Assembly: GCA_038226305.1 (NCBI GenBank) | Contig: JBBRQN010000002.1 | Coordinates: 62,001 to 126,000 of the forward strand | DNA from: JASLDZ01 sp038226305 | Lineage (GTDB): Bacteria > Pseudomonadota > Alphaproteobacteria > Caulobacterales > Caulobacteraceae | Direction of reading: 5' to 3' | DNA: 64,000 nucleotides | Shown: piece after piece, positions 32,783 through 41,744 of the stretch | How positions within the stretch are numbered: position 1 is the first letter of the stretch | Layout of the letters: every line of letters begins with the position of its first letter | Notes under the pieces: generated by a model | What the model saw: the letters and a program-made list of their open reading frames with translations, nothing else | Told to the model about the DNA's origin: nothing | The model's database searches: none | Program-made: the position numbers and the translations under genes

Positions 32783-33952
32783 ATGGCCGGCCCCGCCCTT
32801 CTCGAAGAGATCAAGCGCACGGTGCTGCACGCCCTGCATCTGGACGCCAAGGGCCGCATGGTGCCCTTCGGCGGCTACGACATGCCGGTGCAATACGAGG
32901 GCGTGCTGGCCGAGCATCGCTGGACGCGCGAACACGCTGGTGCCTTCGACGTCAGCCACATGGGCCCGGCGCGGGTGGTGCTGACCGCCCCCACGGGCGA
33001 TGCGCAGGCCGACTGGGAGAGCATCGCGCGCATCGCCGAGCGGCTGGTTTGCGGCGACATCGTGGGCCTGCAGCCCGGCCGCCTGCGCTACAGCCTCCTC
33101 CTGAACGAAGATGGCGGGATCATCGACGACCTGATGATCGGGCGCTTTCCCCAAGGGGCACCGCAGGACTCTTTCTACCTGGTGGTCAACGCAGGCACGA
33201 AGGACGGCGACTTCGCCCGTTTCGAGGCCGCCGCCGCCGGGGAAGCCCGGGTGGAGCGTATGGACGCCTGCGGCCTCATCGCGCTGCAGGGGCCGGAAGC
33301 TGCGGCGGTGCTCGCCGCTCTGGTTCCCGAAAGCGCCGATCTGGTCTTCATGCAGTTCCGGGGCGCCACCTGGAACGGCCACTGGATCACCGTCGCCCGC
33401 AGTGGCTACACCGGCGAGGACGGGTTCGAGATCCTCGTGCCGCCGGGTGCCGCGCCTGCGTTCTGGCAGGCTCTGCTGGCCGACGAGCGGGTGAAGCCCA
33501 TCGGGCTTGGCGCGCGTGATTCCCTGCGACTGGAGGCGGGTCTGCCCCTCTACGGCCACGACCTGGACGAGACCACGAGCCCGGTCGAAGCCAACCTGAA
33601 CTTCGCCGTCTCCAAGCGCCGCCGCGAGGCGGGCGACTTCCCCGGGGCTCCGCGCATCGTGGGCGAGTTCAACGGCGCACCGAAGCGTCTGCGCGTGGGC
33701 CTGCGACTCAGCCCCGGCGGCGCCCCGGCCCGCGAAGGGGCCGAGGTGGTATCGGCTGGGGGCGAGCCCCTCGGAAAGATCACCTCAGGCGGCCCGTCCC
33801 CCAGCCTCGGCTACGGGGTGGCGATGGCCTACCTGCCGCCCGAATATCGCGAGCCGGGCAAGGCCGTCACCGTGCTCGTGCGCGGCAAGCCCGTCGCGGC
33901 CGAGACCGTCGCCATGCCGTTCCACCCCCACCGCTACGTCCGCAAGCCGTAA
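32783..33952 (+). CDS. gcvT: Glycine cleavage T protein (aminomethyltransferase)
   Basis: GcvT moves the aminomethyl carbon from lipoylated H protein to tetrahydrofolate, releasing ammonia. The 389-residue product has the family start (TVLHALHLDAKGRMVPFGGYDMPVQY), the folate-binding HMGPARV region, and the C-terminal barrel GYGVAMAYLPPEYREPG. ATG 32783 is used because the frame upstream runs into the riboswitch. It is the first gene of gcvT-gcvH-gcvPA-gcvPB. Confidence 0.96.
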   Translation: MAGPALLEEIKRTVLHALHLDAKGRMVPFGGYDMPVQYEGVLAEHRWTREHAGAFDVSHMGPARVVLTAPTGDAQADWESIARIAERLVCGDIVGLQPGRLRYSLLLNEDGGIIDDLMIGRFPQGAPQDSFYLVVNAGTKDGDFARFEAAAAGEARVERMDACGLIALQGPEAAAVLAALVPESADLVFMQFRGATWNGHWITVARSGYTGEDGFEILVPPGAAPAFWQALLADERVKPIGLGARDSLRLEAGLPLYGHDLDETTSPVEANLNFAVSKRRREAGDFPGAPRIVGEFNGAPKRLRVGLRLSPGGAPAREGAEVVSAGGEPLGKITSGGPSPSLGYGVAMAYLPPEYREPGKAVTVLVRGKPVAAETVAMPFHPHRYVRKP

Positions 33953-33965
33953 GGATCGCACCGCC

Positions 33966-34337
33966 ATGTCCACCTATTTCACCAAGGACCACGAGTGGGT
34001 CACCGTCGAGGGCGACCACGCCACCGTGGGCATCACTGCCTACGCCGCCGACCAGCTGGGCGACGTGGTGTTCGTAGAGGTGCCCGAGATCGGCAAGACC
34101 GTGACCAAGGGCGACCCCCTGGCGGTGGTGGAGAGCGTGAAGGCGGCTTCGGACGTCTACGCCCCTATCTCCGGCGAGGTGGTGGAGGCTAACTCAGGCC
34201 TCGGCGATGCGCCGGAGACGGTGAACGCCGGACCCGAAATCGGCGGCTGGTTCGCCCGGCTGAAGGTCACCAAGCCTTCCGAAGTCGAAGCCCTGATGGA
34301 TCGCGCCGCTTACGAAGAGTTCCTCGGAACCCTTTGA
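33966..34337 (+). CDS. gcvH: Glycine cleavage H protein
   Basis: The 123-residue lipoyl carrier shuttles the aminomethyl intermediate among P, T and L proteins. The lipoylation site is Lys59 in VVESVKAASDVYAPISGEV. Normal length. It lies 13 bases after gcvT and 34 bases before gcvPA. Confidence 0.97.
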   Translation: MSTYFTKDHEWVTVEGDHATVGITAYAADQLGDVVFVEVPEIGKTVTKGDPLAVVESVKAASDVYAPISGEVVEANSGLGDAPETVNAGPEIGGWFARLKVTKPSEVEALMDRAAYEEFLGTL

Positions 34338-34371
34338 TCTTCAACCGCTCTCCCCCGCGGAACCTGTACCC

Positions 34372-35742
34372 ATGCGCTACCTGCCCCTGACCCCTGCTGA
34401 CCGCGCCGAGATGCTCCGCGTGATCGGTGCCGCCACCATCGACGACCTGTTCGTGGACGTGCCGAAATCGGCCCGCCGCTCCGAGCCGGTGGATCTGCCG
34501 CGGGTGGCGGGGGAGATCGAGGTGGAGCGGGCGATGGGGCTGATGGCGGGCAAGAACCGCGTCGCCGGCTCTGCGCCGTTCTTCTGCGGGGCGGGGGCCT
34601 ATCGCCACCATGTGCCCGCAAGCGTGGATCACCTGATCCAGCGCAGCGAGTTCCTCACCAGCTACACGCCTTACCAGCCCGAGATCGCCCAGGGCACGCT
34701 GCAGGTCCTGTTCGAGTTCCAGACGCAGGTGGCGGCGCTCACCGGCATGGATGTGGCCAACGCCTCTCTCTACGACGGTTCCACCGCCACCGCCGAGAGC
34801 GTGATGATGGCCGGGCGGATCACCCGGCGGAAGAAGGCGGTGCTGAGCCCCGGCCTGCACCCCCACTACGCCGAAACGGTGATGACCATCGCCCACGCGG
34901 CGGGGATGGAGATCGAGGTACTGCCGCTGGCGGTGGACGGAGAAGCGCAGGTGCTCGACCACCTCGGCGACGACGTGGCCTGCGTCGTCGTGCAGACGCC
35001 CAACCTCTTCGGCACCGCCACCGACGTGACGGCCATCGGCGAGAAGGCCCGGGCGGCCGGCGCCCTGATGGTCGTGGTGACCACCGAGGTGGTGAGCCTC
35101 GGCATGCTCAAGTCTCCCGGCGAGATGGGGGCCGATATCGTGGCGGCCGAGGGCCAGTCGATCGGTGTGGGGCTGAACTTCGGCGGCCCCTACATCGGCC
35201 TCTTCGCCTGCAAGGAGAAGTACGTCCGCCAGGCACCGGGTCGCCTCTGCGGCGAGACGGTGGACGCCGACGGCCGGCGCGGCTTCGTGCTGACGCTGAG
35301 CACCCGCGAGCAACACATCCGCCGCGACAAGGCGACCAGCAACATCTGCACGAATTCAGGCCTCTGCGCCCTGGCGTGGACCATCCACATGAGCCTTTTG
35401 GGCGAGGCGGGGCTGCGTCGCATGGCGCAGATAAATCACGCCAAGGCGCATCAGTTGGCCAGGGCCGTGGCGCAGGTTCCGGGCGTGGAGGTGCTCACCA
35501 CCCGCTTCTTCAACGAGATCGCCGTGCGCGTGCCCGGCGACGCCGCCGAGCTGGTGCAGACCCTGGCCGACAACGGGGTTCTGGCGGGCGTGCCCGTGAG
35601 CCGCCTCGCGCCTCGCGCCGGGATGAACGACGTGATCCTCCTCGCAGCCACCGAGACCACCACCGACGCCGAGATCGAGATCCTGAAGCGGGCCATGACC
35701 CGCATCCTGAAAGAGCGCGCCGCCGCTCGGGAGTATGCGTGA
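34372..35742 (+). CDS. gcvPA: Glycine dehydrogenase (decarboxylating) subunit 1
   Basis: This 456-residue subunit is the N-terminal half of P protein, in the split form found in many bacteria. It has RYLPLTPADRAEML, SFFCGAGAYRHHVP-like and QPEIAQGTLQVLFEFQTQVAALTGMDVANASLYDG blocks. With GcvPB it forms the PLP enzyme that decarboxylates glycine and loads the H protein. Its stop overlaps the gcvPB start (TGATG). Confidence 0.95.
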   Translation: MRYLPLTPADRAEMLRVIGAATIDDLFVDVPKSARRSEPVDLPRVAGEIEVERAMGLMAGKNRVAGSAPFFCGAGAYRHHVPASVDHLIQRSEFLTSYTPYQPEIAQGTLQVLFEFQTQVAALTGMDVANASLYDGSTATAESVMMAGRITRRKKAVLSPGLHPHYAETVMTIAHAAGMEIEVLPLAVDGEAQVLDHLGDDVACVVVQTPNLFGTATDVTAIGEKARAAGALMVVVTTEVVSLGMLKSPGEMGADIVAAEGQSIGVGLNFGGPYIGLFACKEKYVRQAPGRLCGETVDADGRRGFVLTLSTREQHIRRDKATSNICTNSGLCALAWTIHMSLLGEAGLRRMAQINHAKAHQLARAVAQVPGVEVLTTRFFNEIAVRVPGDAAELVQTLADNGVLAGVPVSRLAPRAGMNDVILLAATETTTDAEIEILKRAMTRILKERAAAREYA

Positions 35743-37322
35743 TGAGCAGCATGAACACCGTCGGCCGCCCGACTCGCCCCGAAGCGCTGCCTGACAGCGA
35801 CTACAAGCACCCCACGCTCACCGGCGCCCGGGGCCTGTTGCAGGATGAGCCCCTGCTGTTCGAGGTCGGCGGCTGGGACAAGACGGGCGTCGATTTCCCC
35901 GACGCGCCTGCGGAGACCTCCCACGAACTCGAAGGCCTGTTGCGCACCGCCCCGATCGGTCTGCCGGGCCTCTCCGAGCCCGAGGCGATGCGCCACTACG
36001 TGCGCCTGAGCCAGAAGAACCACGCCATCGACCTGGCGATCTACCCGCTCGGCTCGTGCACCATGAAGCACAACCCGCGCCTGAACGAGCGCATGGCCCG
36101 CCTGCCGGGCTTCGCCGACGTGCACCCACTGCAGCCGCAGTCCACCGTGCAGGGCGCGATCCAGGTGATGGACACCCTGGCCCACTGGCTGAAGACCCTC
36201 ACCGGCATGCCCGCCGTGGCGCTGTCGCCCAAGGCCGGGGCGCATGGAGAGCTGTGCGGCCTCCTCGCCATCCGCGCCGCGCACGAGGCGAAGGGCGACG
36301 CCGCCCGCCGGGTCGTGCTGGCCCCGATCAGCGCCCACGGCACCAATCCCGCCACCGCCGCCTTCGTCGGCTACGACGTGCAGGACATCGCGCAGACCGC
36401 TGACGGGCGCGTCGACCTCGCCGACCTCGAAGCCAAGCTCGGCCCGCATGTAGCGGCGATCATGGTGACCAACCCCAACACCTGCGGCCTGTTCGAACGC
36501 GACATCGTGGAAATCGCCCGGCTCACCCATGCGGCGGGGGCCTATTTCTACTGCGACGGAGCCAACTTCAACGCCATCGTCGGGCGAGTGCGGCCCGGGG
36601 ACCTCGGCGTCGACGCCATGCACATCAACCTGCACAAGACCTTCTCGACCCCCCACGGGGGCGGCGGCCCGGGTGCGGGCCCGGTGGTGCTGAGCGAAGC
36701 CCTGGCCCCTTTCGCCCCGAAGCCTTGGGTGCTGCACGACGACAACGGCTTCTCCCTGCTGGAAGAGAGCGAGGGCGACGCCGCTCACACCTTCGGTCGC
36801 ATGTGCGCCTTCCACGGGCAGATGGGCATGTTCACGCGCGCCCTCACCTACATGATGAGCCACGGCGCAGACGGGCTGAAGCAGGTGGCCGAGGACGCCG
36901 TTCTCAACGCCAACTACATCAAGGCGACCCTTGGCGACGTGATGAGCGCCAGCTTCCCCGACGGCCCCTGCATGCACGAGGCCCTCTTCGATGACACGTG
37001 GCTGGAGGGCACCGGCGTCACCACTCTCGATTTCGCCAAGGCCATGATCGACGAGGGCTTCCACCCCATGACCATGTATTTCCCGCTGGTGGTGCACGGG
37101 GCCATGTTGATCGAGCCCACGGAGACCGAGTCCAAGGCCGAGCTCGACCGCTTCGTGCACGCGCTTCGCGCGTTGGCCGAGGCGGCAAAGGCGGGCGAAG
37201 TGGAACGCTTCAAGGGTGCCCCCTTCCACGCCCCAATGAAGCGCCTGGACGAGACCCTCGCCGCCCGCAAACCCAAGCTCCGCTGGCGCCCAGTGGATGC
37301 CGTGGCGATGGCAGCGGAGTAG
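35742..37322 (+). CDS. gcvPB: Glycine dehydrogenase (decarboxylating) subunit 2
   Basis: This 526-residue PLP-binding half of P protein carries the Schiff-base lysine in HINLHKTFSTPHGGGGPGAGP and the SCTMKHNPRLNE motif. ATG 35742 overlaps the gcvPA stop, making the pair coupled. The gene for L protein (lpd) is not in the window, as usual, since it is shared with 2-oxoacid dehydrogenases. Confidence 0.95.
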   Translation: MSSMNTVGRPTRPEALPDSDYKHPTLTGARGLLQDEPLLFEVGGWDKTGVDFPDAPAETSHELEGLLRTAPIGLPGLSEPEAMRHYVRLSQKNHAIDLAIYPLGSCTMKHNPRLNERMARLPGFADVHPLQPQSTVQGAIQVMDTLAHWLKTLTGMPAVALSPKAGAHGELCGLLAIRAAHEAKGDAARRVVLAPISAHGTNPATAAFVGYDVQDIAQTADGRVDLADLEAKLGPHVAAIMVTNPNTCGLFERDIVEIARLTHAAGAYFYCDGANFNAIVGRVRPGDLGVDAMHINLHKTFSTPHGGGGPGAGPVVLSEALAPFAPKPWVLHDDNGFSLLEESEGDAAHTFGRMCAFHGQMGMFTRALTYMMSHGADGLKQVAEDAVLNANYIKATLGDVMSASFPDGPCMHEALFDDTWLEGTGVTTLDFAKAMIDEGFHPMTMYFPLVVHGAMLIEPTETESKAELDRFVHALRALAEAAKAGEVERFKGAPFHAPMKRLDETLAARKPKLRWRPVDAVAMAAE

Positions 37323-37349
37323 TCGGCCGCCCGTCCGAGGCGTTAGCCG

Positions 37350-38543
37350 TCAGGCGGGCTTCTTGCCCGTCACGCGCTGGGCCAAGGCGGGAGTGATCAG
37401 CTTCACGATATCCAGCGGGCCGAAGGGGGCGGCGTCCTCCTCCGGCACCTGGCCGTCCCGGCCCGAGCGGTTCATGAACAGCCAGTAGTCGAGGTCGCCC
37501 ACGGCTTGGCTGGCCGACTGATAGTGCACGTCAGCGCCAACGCGCTCGGCATCATGGTCGGCGGAGGCGCGGAACACCCGCCCGCCAACGATCACCGCCA
37601 TCTTCGGGTTGCGCGATGCGGCGCGAACATCCTTGATCGTCTTGACGAGGGCAGCCAGGCGGTCGCGGCGGGTGAACACGTCGCTAACGGTGAGCGCCAG
37701 GGCATCGAACCAGTGTGCGCTGACGAGGCTCATGAGCGCCGGATCGTCCTGCGGAAACTCGGCCTGCACACTCCACCCGGCGCGGTGGAAGAACCCGCCC
37801 AGGAGGGTCGCGCCGATGAGGTGCGATTCGTGGGGCGGTGGGGAAACCAGGATGTTCCGTCCCGCGATCTCCACCCTCCGCACGCGCGGTCGGTTCGCAT
37901 CCAGCCGTCGGATCAGGCTTTGCAGGCGACCAAGGGCCGAGGTGATCTCAAAACTCGTGCAGACGTCTTCGCACCACCAGTCACCGAGCTGGTGCGCGGC
38001 GGGTTCGAACAGCGTGCCGCAAAGCGTGGCGGGATCGTTGCCAGCAGCGCCGAGGCCGCGAACGAAGCCCGCGAGGGCCTGCTCATCTCCGTTCAATGCC
38101 AGCCGGGCCAGGACGACTGAGTCGGCCTCAGGCGCGGCAGCCTCGCCCTCATTCGCTTCGGCACCCTCAGGCGCGTTGATGTGAGGAGAGCGTTCGAGGA
38201 AGCGCAGGTCCCAGTCGCTGAACAGCCGGGCGGGAGTGATTCCCTCGCCGAGAAGTTCGACATCCTCATGCCGGTCGTCGTGGCTGATGGATTTCCACAG
38301 GCCGTCGAGCGCCTCGCCGGGGCCCTCCAGCCACTGGAAAAAGCGCTCGCCCTCATGAACGAGCATGCCCGTGACGCCCAGGCTGCGGTTGCGGTCTCGC
38401 GCGGCGCTGAGCAGGTCGCTCAACTCGTCTGCGTTAGGCTGCTTGGGTGCGCGGCTCTGATAGCAGAGGGTGGCGAGCACACCGTCGCTGACGAACGGCG
38501 ACCGCCCGGAAGTGGATGATCCGCTGCGGTTGACTGCCGGCAT
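37350..38543 (-). CDS. BLUF photoreceptor fused to a B12/heme-binding-like domain (AppA-like)
   Basis: The 397-residue protein has an N-terminal BLUF flavin domain (about residues 22-117). Cys27, Tyr28, Asn52, Gln70 and Trp111 sit at a constant offset of seven from Cys20, Tyr21, Asn45, Gln63 and Trp104 of Rhodobacter AppA; Met106 is replaced by Leu113. A Glu/Ala-rich linker leads to a helical cap (about 140-215) and a B12-binding-like Rossmann domain (228-350) with PPPHESHLIG, where His241 is a candidate ligand to cobalamin or heme. This resembles the SCHIC domain of AppA and AerR/PpaA. It probably couples light and redox or cobalamin state to gene control. ATG 38543 is used. No PpsR/CrtJ-like partner is adjacent. 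Confidence 0.85.
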   Translation of the reverse strand: MPAVNRSGSSTSGRSPFVSDGVLATLCYQSRAPKQPNADELSDLLSAARDRNRSLGVTGMLVHEGERFFQWLEGPGEALDGLWKSISHDDRHEDVELLGEGITPARLFSDWDLRFLERSPHINAPEGAEANEGEAAAPEADSVVLARLALNGDEQALAGFVRGLGAAGNDPATLCGTLFEPAAHQLGDWWCEDVCTSFEITSALGRLQSLIRRLDANRPRVRRVEIAGRNILVSPPPHESHLIGATLLGGFFHRAGWSVQAEFPQDDPALMSLVSAHWFDALALTVSDVFTRRDRLAALVKTIKDVRAASRNPKMAVIVGGRVFRASADHDAERVGADVHYQSASQAVGDLDYWLFMNRSGRDGQVPEEDAAPFGPLDIVKLITPALAQRVTGKKPA

Positions 38544-38751
38544 GATGCCACCCTGCCCATCGTTAAAGTCGCCCGCTCGGCTCAAACAACGGAGCCGCGA
38601 GCGTGCCTCGATTGAGGGGGATGAGACCAACCACGGCCTCCCTCAAGTCTGTGTTTTTTTCCAGCGGAGCGCGAGGCTGTCAACGGAGAATTCGCCGTCC
38701 AGATGTCGCGGGGCAGGCTGCCTCGGCAAGGGTGGTCCCTGACTGCTCGTT

Positions 38752-38775
38752 GCCCACATGAACGCCCACATGAAC
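38752..38775. repeat. Tandem 12-bp duplication
   Basis: GCCCACATGAAC occurs twice back to back (38752-38763 and 38764-38775) in the noncoding 38544-38803 stretch between the BLUF gene and the next plus-strand gene. No gene was seen in that stretch. Confidence 0.7.
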
Positions 38776-38803
38776 ACGAAGTGTGTTTCCGTTGGGCTAC
38801 AGA

Positions 38804-39232
38804 ATGCCTACATGCGCACCCACGCAGATTGAGGACGATTCCGAGGTGTGGACGGCGCTGAGGCGGGTGCGGCGGGGGGCGTGGGTGGCGATCGGCTTCG
38901 TGCTGGTCGCTTTCGGCGCGCTCAGCGTGTGGATTCCGTTCACCCTGCACATCGGCGGCGTTTTCGTGGTGATCGGGCTGATCATGGTGCTGCGCAACTC
39001 GCGCCGCCTGCGCCGGCGGTTCGTCGTGTGGAGCCGGCGTCATCCGCGCTGGGGTTGGCCGCTGCGGCGGCTGCTGCGCAAGAAGAACCCGCAGGTGTGG
39101 CCGGTGCTGTGGCACGAGGCTTTGCGGATGGAGCGGCTGCTGCCCCGGCCCCTTCGCCTCCTGAAGCCAGTTCGGATGCGGGTGTTCCGGCGTCGCCGCC
39201 TTCGCCCGCGCCCCGCGGCCAGCGGCGTCTAG
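38804..39232 (+). CDS. Small two-helix membrane protein, unknown function
   Basis: The product is about 142 residues with two adjacent hydrophobic helices (WVAIGFVLVAFGALSVWIPF and IGGVFVVIGLIMVL), then a strongly basic arginine/tryptophan-rich cytoplasmic part (RRFVVWSRRHPRWGWPLRRLLRKK). It resembles small PGPGW-type membrane proteins in shape, but I do not see that motif. ATG 38804 is preferred over GTG 38783. Its stop overlaps the end of the convergent rutA. Confidence 0.65.
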   Translation: MPTCAPTQIEDDSEVWTALRRVRRGAWVAIGFVLVAFGALSVWIPFTLHIGGVFVVIGLIMVLRNSRRLRRRFVVWSRRHPRWGWPLRRLLRKKNPQVWPVLWHEALRMERLLPRPLRLLKPVRMRVFRRRRLRPRPAASGV

Positions 39233-40305
39233 GCGGCTGTCTGCACCCCCGCGCGGCTCTTCATCAGGGGCTGGATGCGGGTTCCGAAGGCCTCCACCCC
39301 CTCCAGGAAGTCATCGAAGGTGAGGAGCACGCCGCCGGTGTTGGGCACGGTGGCCATCTCGTCCAGCATGCGCGCCACGCTTTCGTATGAGCCGACCAGC
39401 GTCCCCATGTTGATGTTCACCGCGCCCTCGGGGGCTGCGAGCTGGCGCACGTTGGTGGTGGCGTTGTGCTTGTCGGCCGCGCCCTGGTCGGCCAGCCAGG
39501 CGATGGCTTCATGGTCGACGCCGTCGTTGTACAGCCGCCATTTCGCCTGCGCCGCCTCGTCGGTCTCGGCGGCGATGATCATCACGAGCACGAAGACCGA
39601 AACGTCGCGCCCCGTCTTGGCGGTGGATGCGGCCAGGCGCTCGTTGTTGGAGGCGAAGGCGGTGGGGGTGTTCACCCCCTTGCCAAGGCAGAAGGCGTAG
39701 TCGGCCCACTTGGCCGAGAAGGCGAGGCCCTCGTCGGAGCTGCCGGCGCAGATGATTTTCATGTCGCCGGTGGGCTGCGGGCGCACCCGGCAGTCTTCCA
39801 TCGTGTAGTAGTCGCCCTTGAAGTCGCTGACGCCCGTGGCCCAGACCTCGCGCAGGATGTGAGCGTATTCGTCCAGCATCTTGTATCGGTTGCGGAAATG
39901 CTCGTCGCCGGGCCACAGGCCCATCTGCGAATACTCGGGGCGCTGCCAACCTGTGATCAGGTTCAGGCCGAAGCGGCCGTGGCTGATGCTGTCGATGGTG
40001 TTGCACATGCGAGCGGCGAAGGCGGGCGGGATCACGAGCGTCGGGCAGGTGGCGTAAATCTTGATCTTCGAGGTCACCGCCGCGAGCCCGGCCATGAGCG
40101 TGAAGCTCTCCAGACCGTGCTCCCAAAACTCCGTCTTGCCGCCGAAGCCGCGGAGCTTGATCATCGAAAGTAGGAAGTCGAGGCCGTGCTCCTCGGCCTT
40201 CAGCGCGATCGCCTTGTTCAGGTCGAAGCTCGGCATGTACTGCGGCGCGGTCTCGCTGATCAGCCAGCCGTTGTTGTTGATGGGCACGAAGACGCCGACT
40301 TGCAT
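39229..40305 (-). CDS. rutA: Pyrimidine monooxygenase RutA
   Basis: RutA is a flavin-dependent luciferase-like monooxygenase that opens the uracil ring. The 358-residue product has the full RutA signature: GVFVPINNNGWLISETAPQYMPSFDLNKAI, the segment AARMCNTIDSISHGRFGLNLITGW and AGSSDEGLAFSAKWADYAFCLG. It is the last gene of the minus-strand rut group, 12 bases after rutD. It needs reduced FMN from a flavin reductase (RutF), which is not in this cluster. Confidence 0.93.
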   Translation of the reverse strand: MQVGVFVPINNNGWLISETAPQYMPSFDLNKAIALKAEEHGLDFLLSMIKLRGFGGKTEFWEHGLESFTLMAGLAAVTSKIKIYATCPTLVIPPAFAARMCNTIDSISHGRFGLNLITGWQRPEYSQMGLWPGDEHFRNRYKMLDEYAHILREVWATGVSDFKGDYYTMEDCRVRPQPTGDMKIICAGSSDEGLAFSAKWADYAFCLGKGVNTPTAFASNNERLAASTAKTGRDVSVFVLVMIIAAETDEAAQAKWRLYNDGVDHEAIAWLADQGAADKHNATTNVRQLAAPEGAVNINMGTLVGSYESVARMLDEMATVPNTGGVLLTFDDFLEGVEAFGTRIQPLMKSRAGVQTAA

Positions 40306-40317
40306 GAGGCTTGGCTC

Positions 40318-41115
40318 CTAACGGGGGCGGGTCTGGTTTAGCCAGGCGAGCACGGCCGAGTCGAAGCCCTCCGCGTCGGTCACATTGCAGGCGTGGCCGC
40401 CCCACGGGAAGGTCAACTGCGCCCCCTGCGGCAGAGCGGCGGCGAGGCGCTCCGATGCCGCTGCGGGCACCAGCATGTCGTCGGCGGCGCTGACGCACAG
40501 CACCGGGATGTCGATCTCGTGCAGGCGCAGGGCCGGGTCGAAAGCGCGCAGGGCAGCGATCCGGCGCTCGATGGTCTCCGCCCCTGAGAAGGCGGCGAGC
40601 TGGGCTGATGCCTCGGCACGCAGCTCGGCGTCGTGCTCGCTGATCCAGCCGGGGGGATAGAGGAACAGGGGCTGGGCGAGGAAGAAGGCCTCGGGGCCGG
40701 AGTTCCGCAGCAGCGCCAGCCGCACGTCGAAGCAGCGGCCGGTGAGGGGGTCGAGCGCAGGCCAGGCGTTGATCGCCACTATGCGGCTGAGCCGCCCGGG
40801 CGCGCGCAGGGCGGTGGCGAGGCCGATGTGCGCGCCCAGGGCATGGCCGATCAGGGTGGCGTGCGCGATGCCCAGCGCATCCATCAGTTCGACTAGGTCG
40901 CCCGCCATTTGATCGAGCGTGAGGTCTGCGGGGAGGGGGCCTGCGCTCCCACCCGTGCCGAGCTGATCGTAGGTGAGTACCCGGTGGTGCGCGCCCAGGG
41001 CCGCCAGGTTCGGCGCCCAGTATCCGCCCATGCCGCCGAGGCCGGAGCTGAGGATCAGCGTCTCGCCATCGGGAGCGCCGTGCCAGGTGTGATTGACGAC
41101 GGACGGGGCGGTCAT
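40318..41115 (-). CDS. rutD: RutD-type alpha/beta hydrolase (aminoacrylate step)
   Basis: The 265-residue alpha/beta-hydrolase fold protein of uracil catabolism is thought to help convert aminoacrylate to malonic semialdehyde. Its nucleophile elbow is GHALGAHIG, with alanine where hydrolases have serine; this is typical of RutD. The acid/base region SAADDMLVP and WGGHACNVTD is present. It lies directly upstream of rutA. On its other side an opposite-strand gene separates it from rutC. Confidence 0.88.
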   Translation of the reverse strand: MTAPSVVNHTWHGAPDGETLILSSGLGGMGGYWAPNLAALGAHHRVLTYDQLGTGGSAGPLPADLTLDQMAGDLVELMDALGIAHATLIGHALGAHIGLATALRAPGRLSRIVAINAWPALDPLTGRCFDVRLALLRNSGPEAFFLAQPLFLYPPGWISEHDAELRAEASAQLAAFSGAETIERRIAALRAFDPALRLHEIDIPVLCVSAADDMLVPAAASERLAAALPQGAQLTFPWGGHACNVTDAEGFDSAVLAWLNQTRPR

Positions 41116-41188
41116 CTCCGTCGGCTCTTGCTATGCGCGCTGTGTGGCGTGACGTGCACCGGCATGCGCTGGTCGAAAGGTGCGCCTC

Positions 41189-41710
41189 ATGACCGTGACT
41201 CCGTGTGACTGGCAGGAAAGATCGGCGATTGATCCGGCGTGGGTCAAGGCGGCCGACTATCGGGATGCGTACCGGGTGGCCCTCAGCCGACCCGACATGA
41301 CCGTCGAGGCGCTGTTCTTCGCCGTGTTCGGCCATCGCCCGCCCGCCATGAAAGCGGTGATGCTCCTGCGAAACCAGGTCGCCGCCATCGCCGGCCTCGA
41401 GACCTCTCGGGCCACCGACGTGCTCCAGCCGCAGGTGGCGTCGACCTACGCGGTGGGGGACCGCATCGGCGGCTGGCCCATCTTCCATCTTTCCGGGGAT
41501 GAGCTCGTGGCGGGGCGGGACAACGCGCACATGGATTTCAGGCTGTCGGTGATGAAGATCGTCCACGCTGGCGAGCCTGCCGCCGTGTTCGCGACGGTCT
41601 GCGATGTGCACAACCGGTTCGGCGCCGTCTACCTCGCGACCATCCTGCCGTTCCACAAGTGGGGCGTCCGCAAGTTGATCTCCAACGCCGCCGAGGCCGG
41701 GCGGCTATGA
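41189..41710 (+). CDS. DUF2867 family protein
   Basis: The protein of about 173 residues has the DUF2867 core: GGWPIFHLSGDELVAGRDNAHMDFRLSVMKI and VHNRFGAVYLATILPFHKWGVRKLI. The function of the family is unknown. ATG 41189 has a GAAAGG site 8 bases upstream. It is on the plus strand inside the rut group, between rutC and rutD, facing against the flow of that operon, so it looks like an insertion by rearrangement. Confidence 0.75.
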   Translation: MTVTPCDWQERSAIDPAWVKAADYRDAYRVALSRPDMTVEALFFAVFGHRPPAMKAVMLLRNQVAAIAGLETSRATDVLQPQVASTYAVGDRIGGWPIFHLSGDELVAGRDNAHMDFRLSVMKIVHAGEPAAVFATVCDVHNRFGAVYLATILPFHKWGVRKLISNAAEAGRL

Positions 41711-41744
41711 TGCGCCGGGCAAAGAGCCGTGGGCGACGTGACCG

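Noticed and set aside
39509..41656. A 715-codon minus-strand open frame covering the rutA-rutD region
   Set aside because: It is out of frame with rutA and rutD, which have full family signatures on the same strand; the long frame is low-complexity Arg/Pro/Ala sequence.
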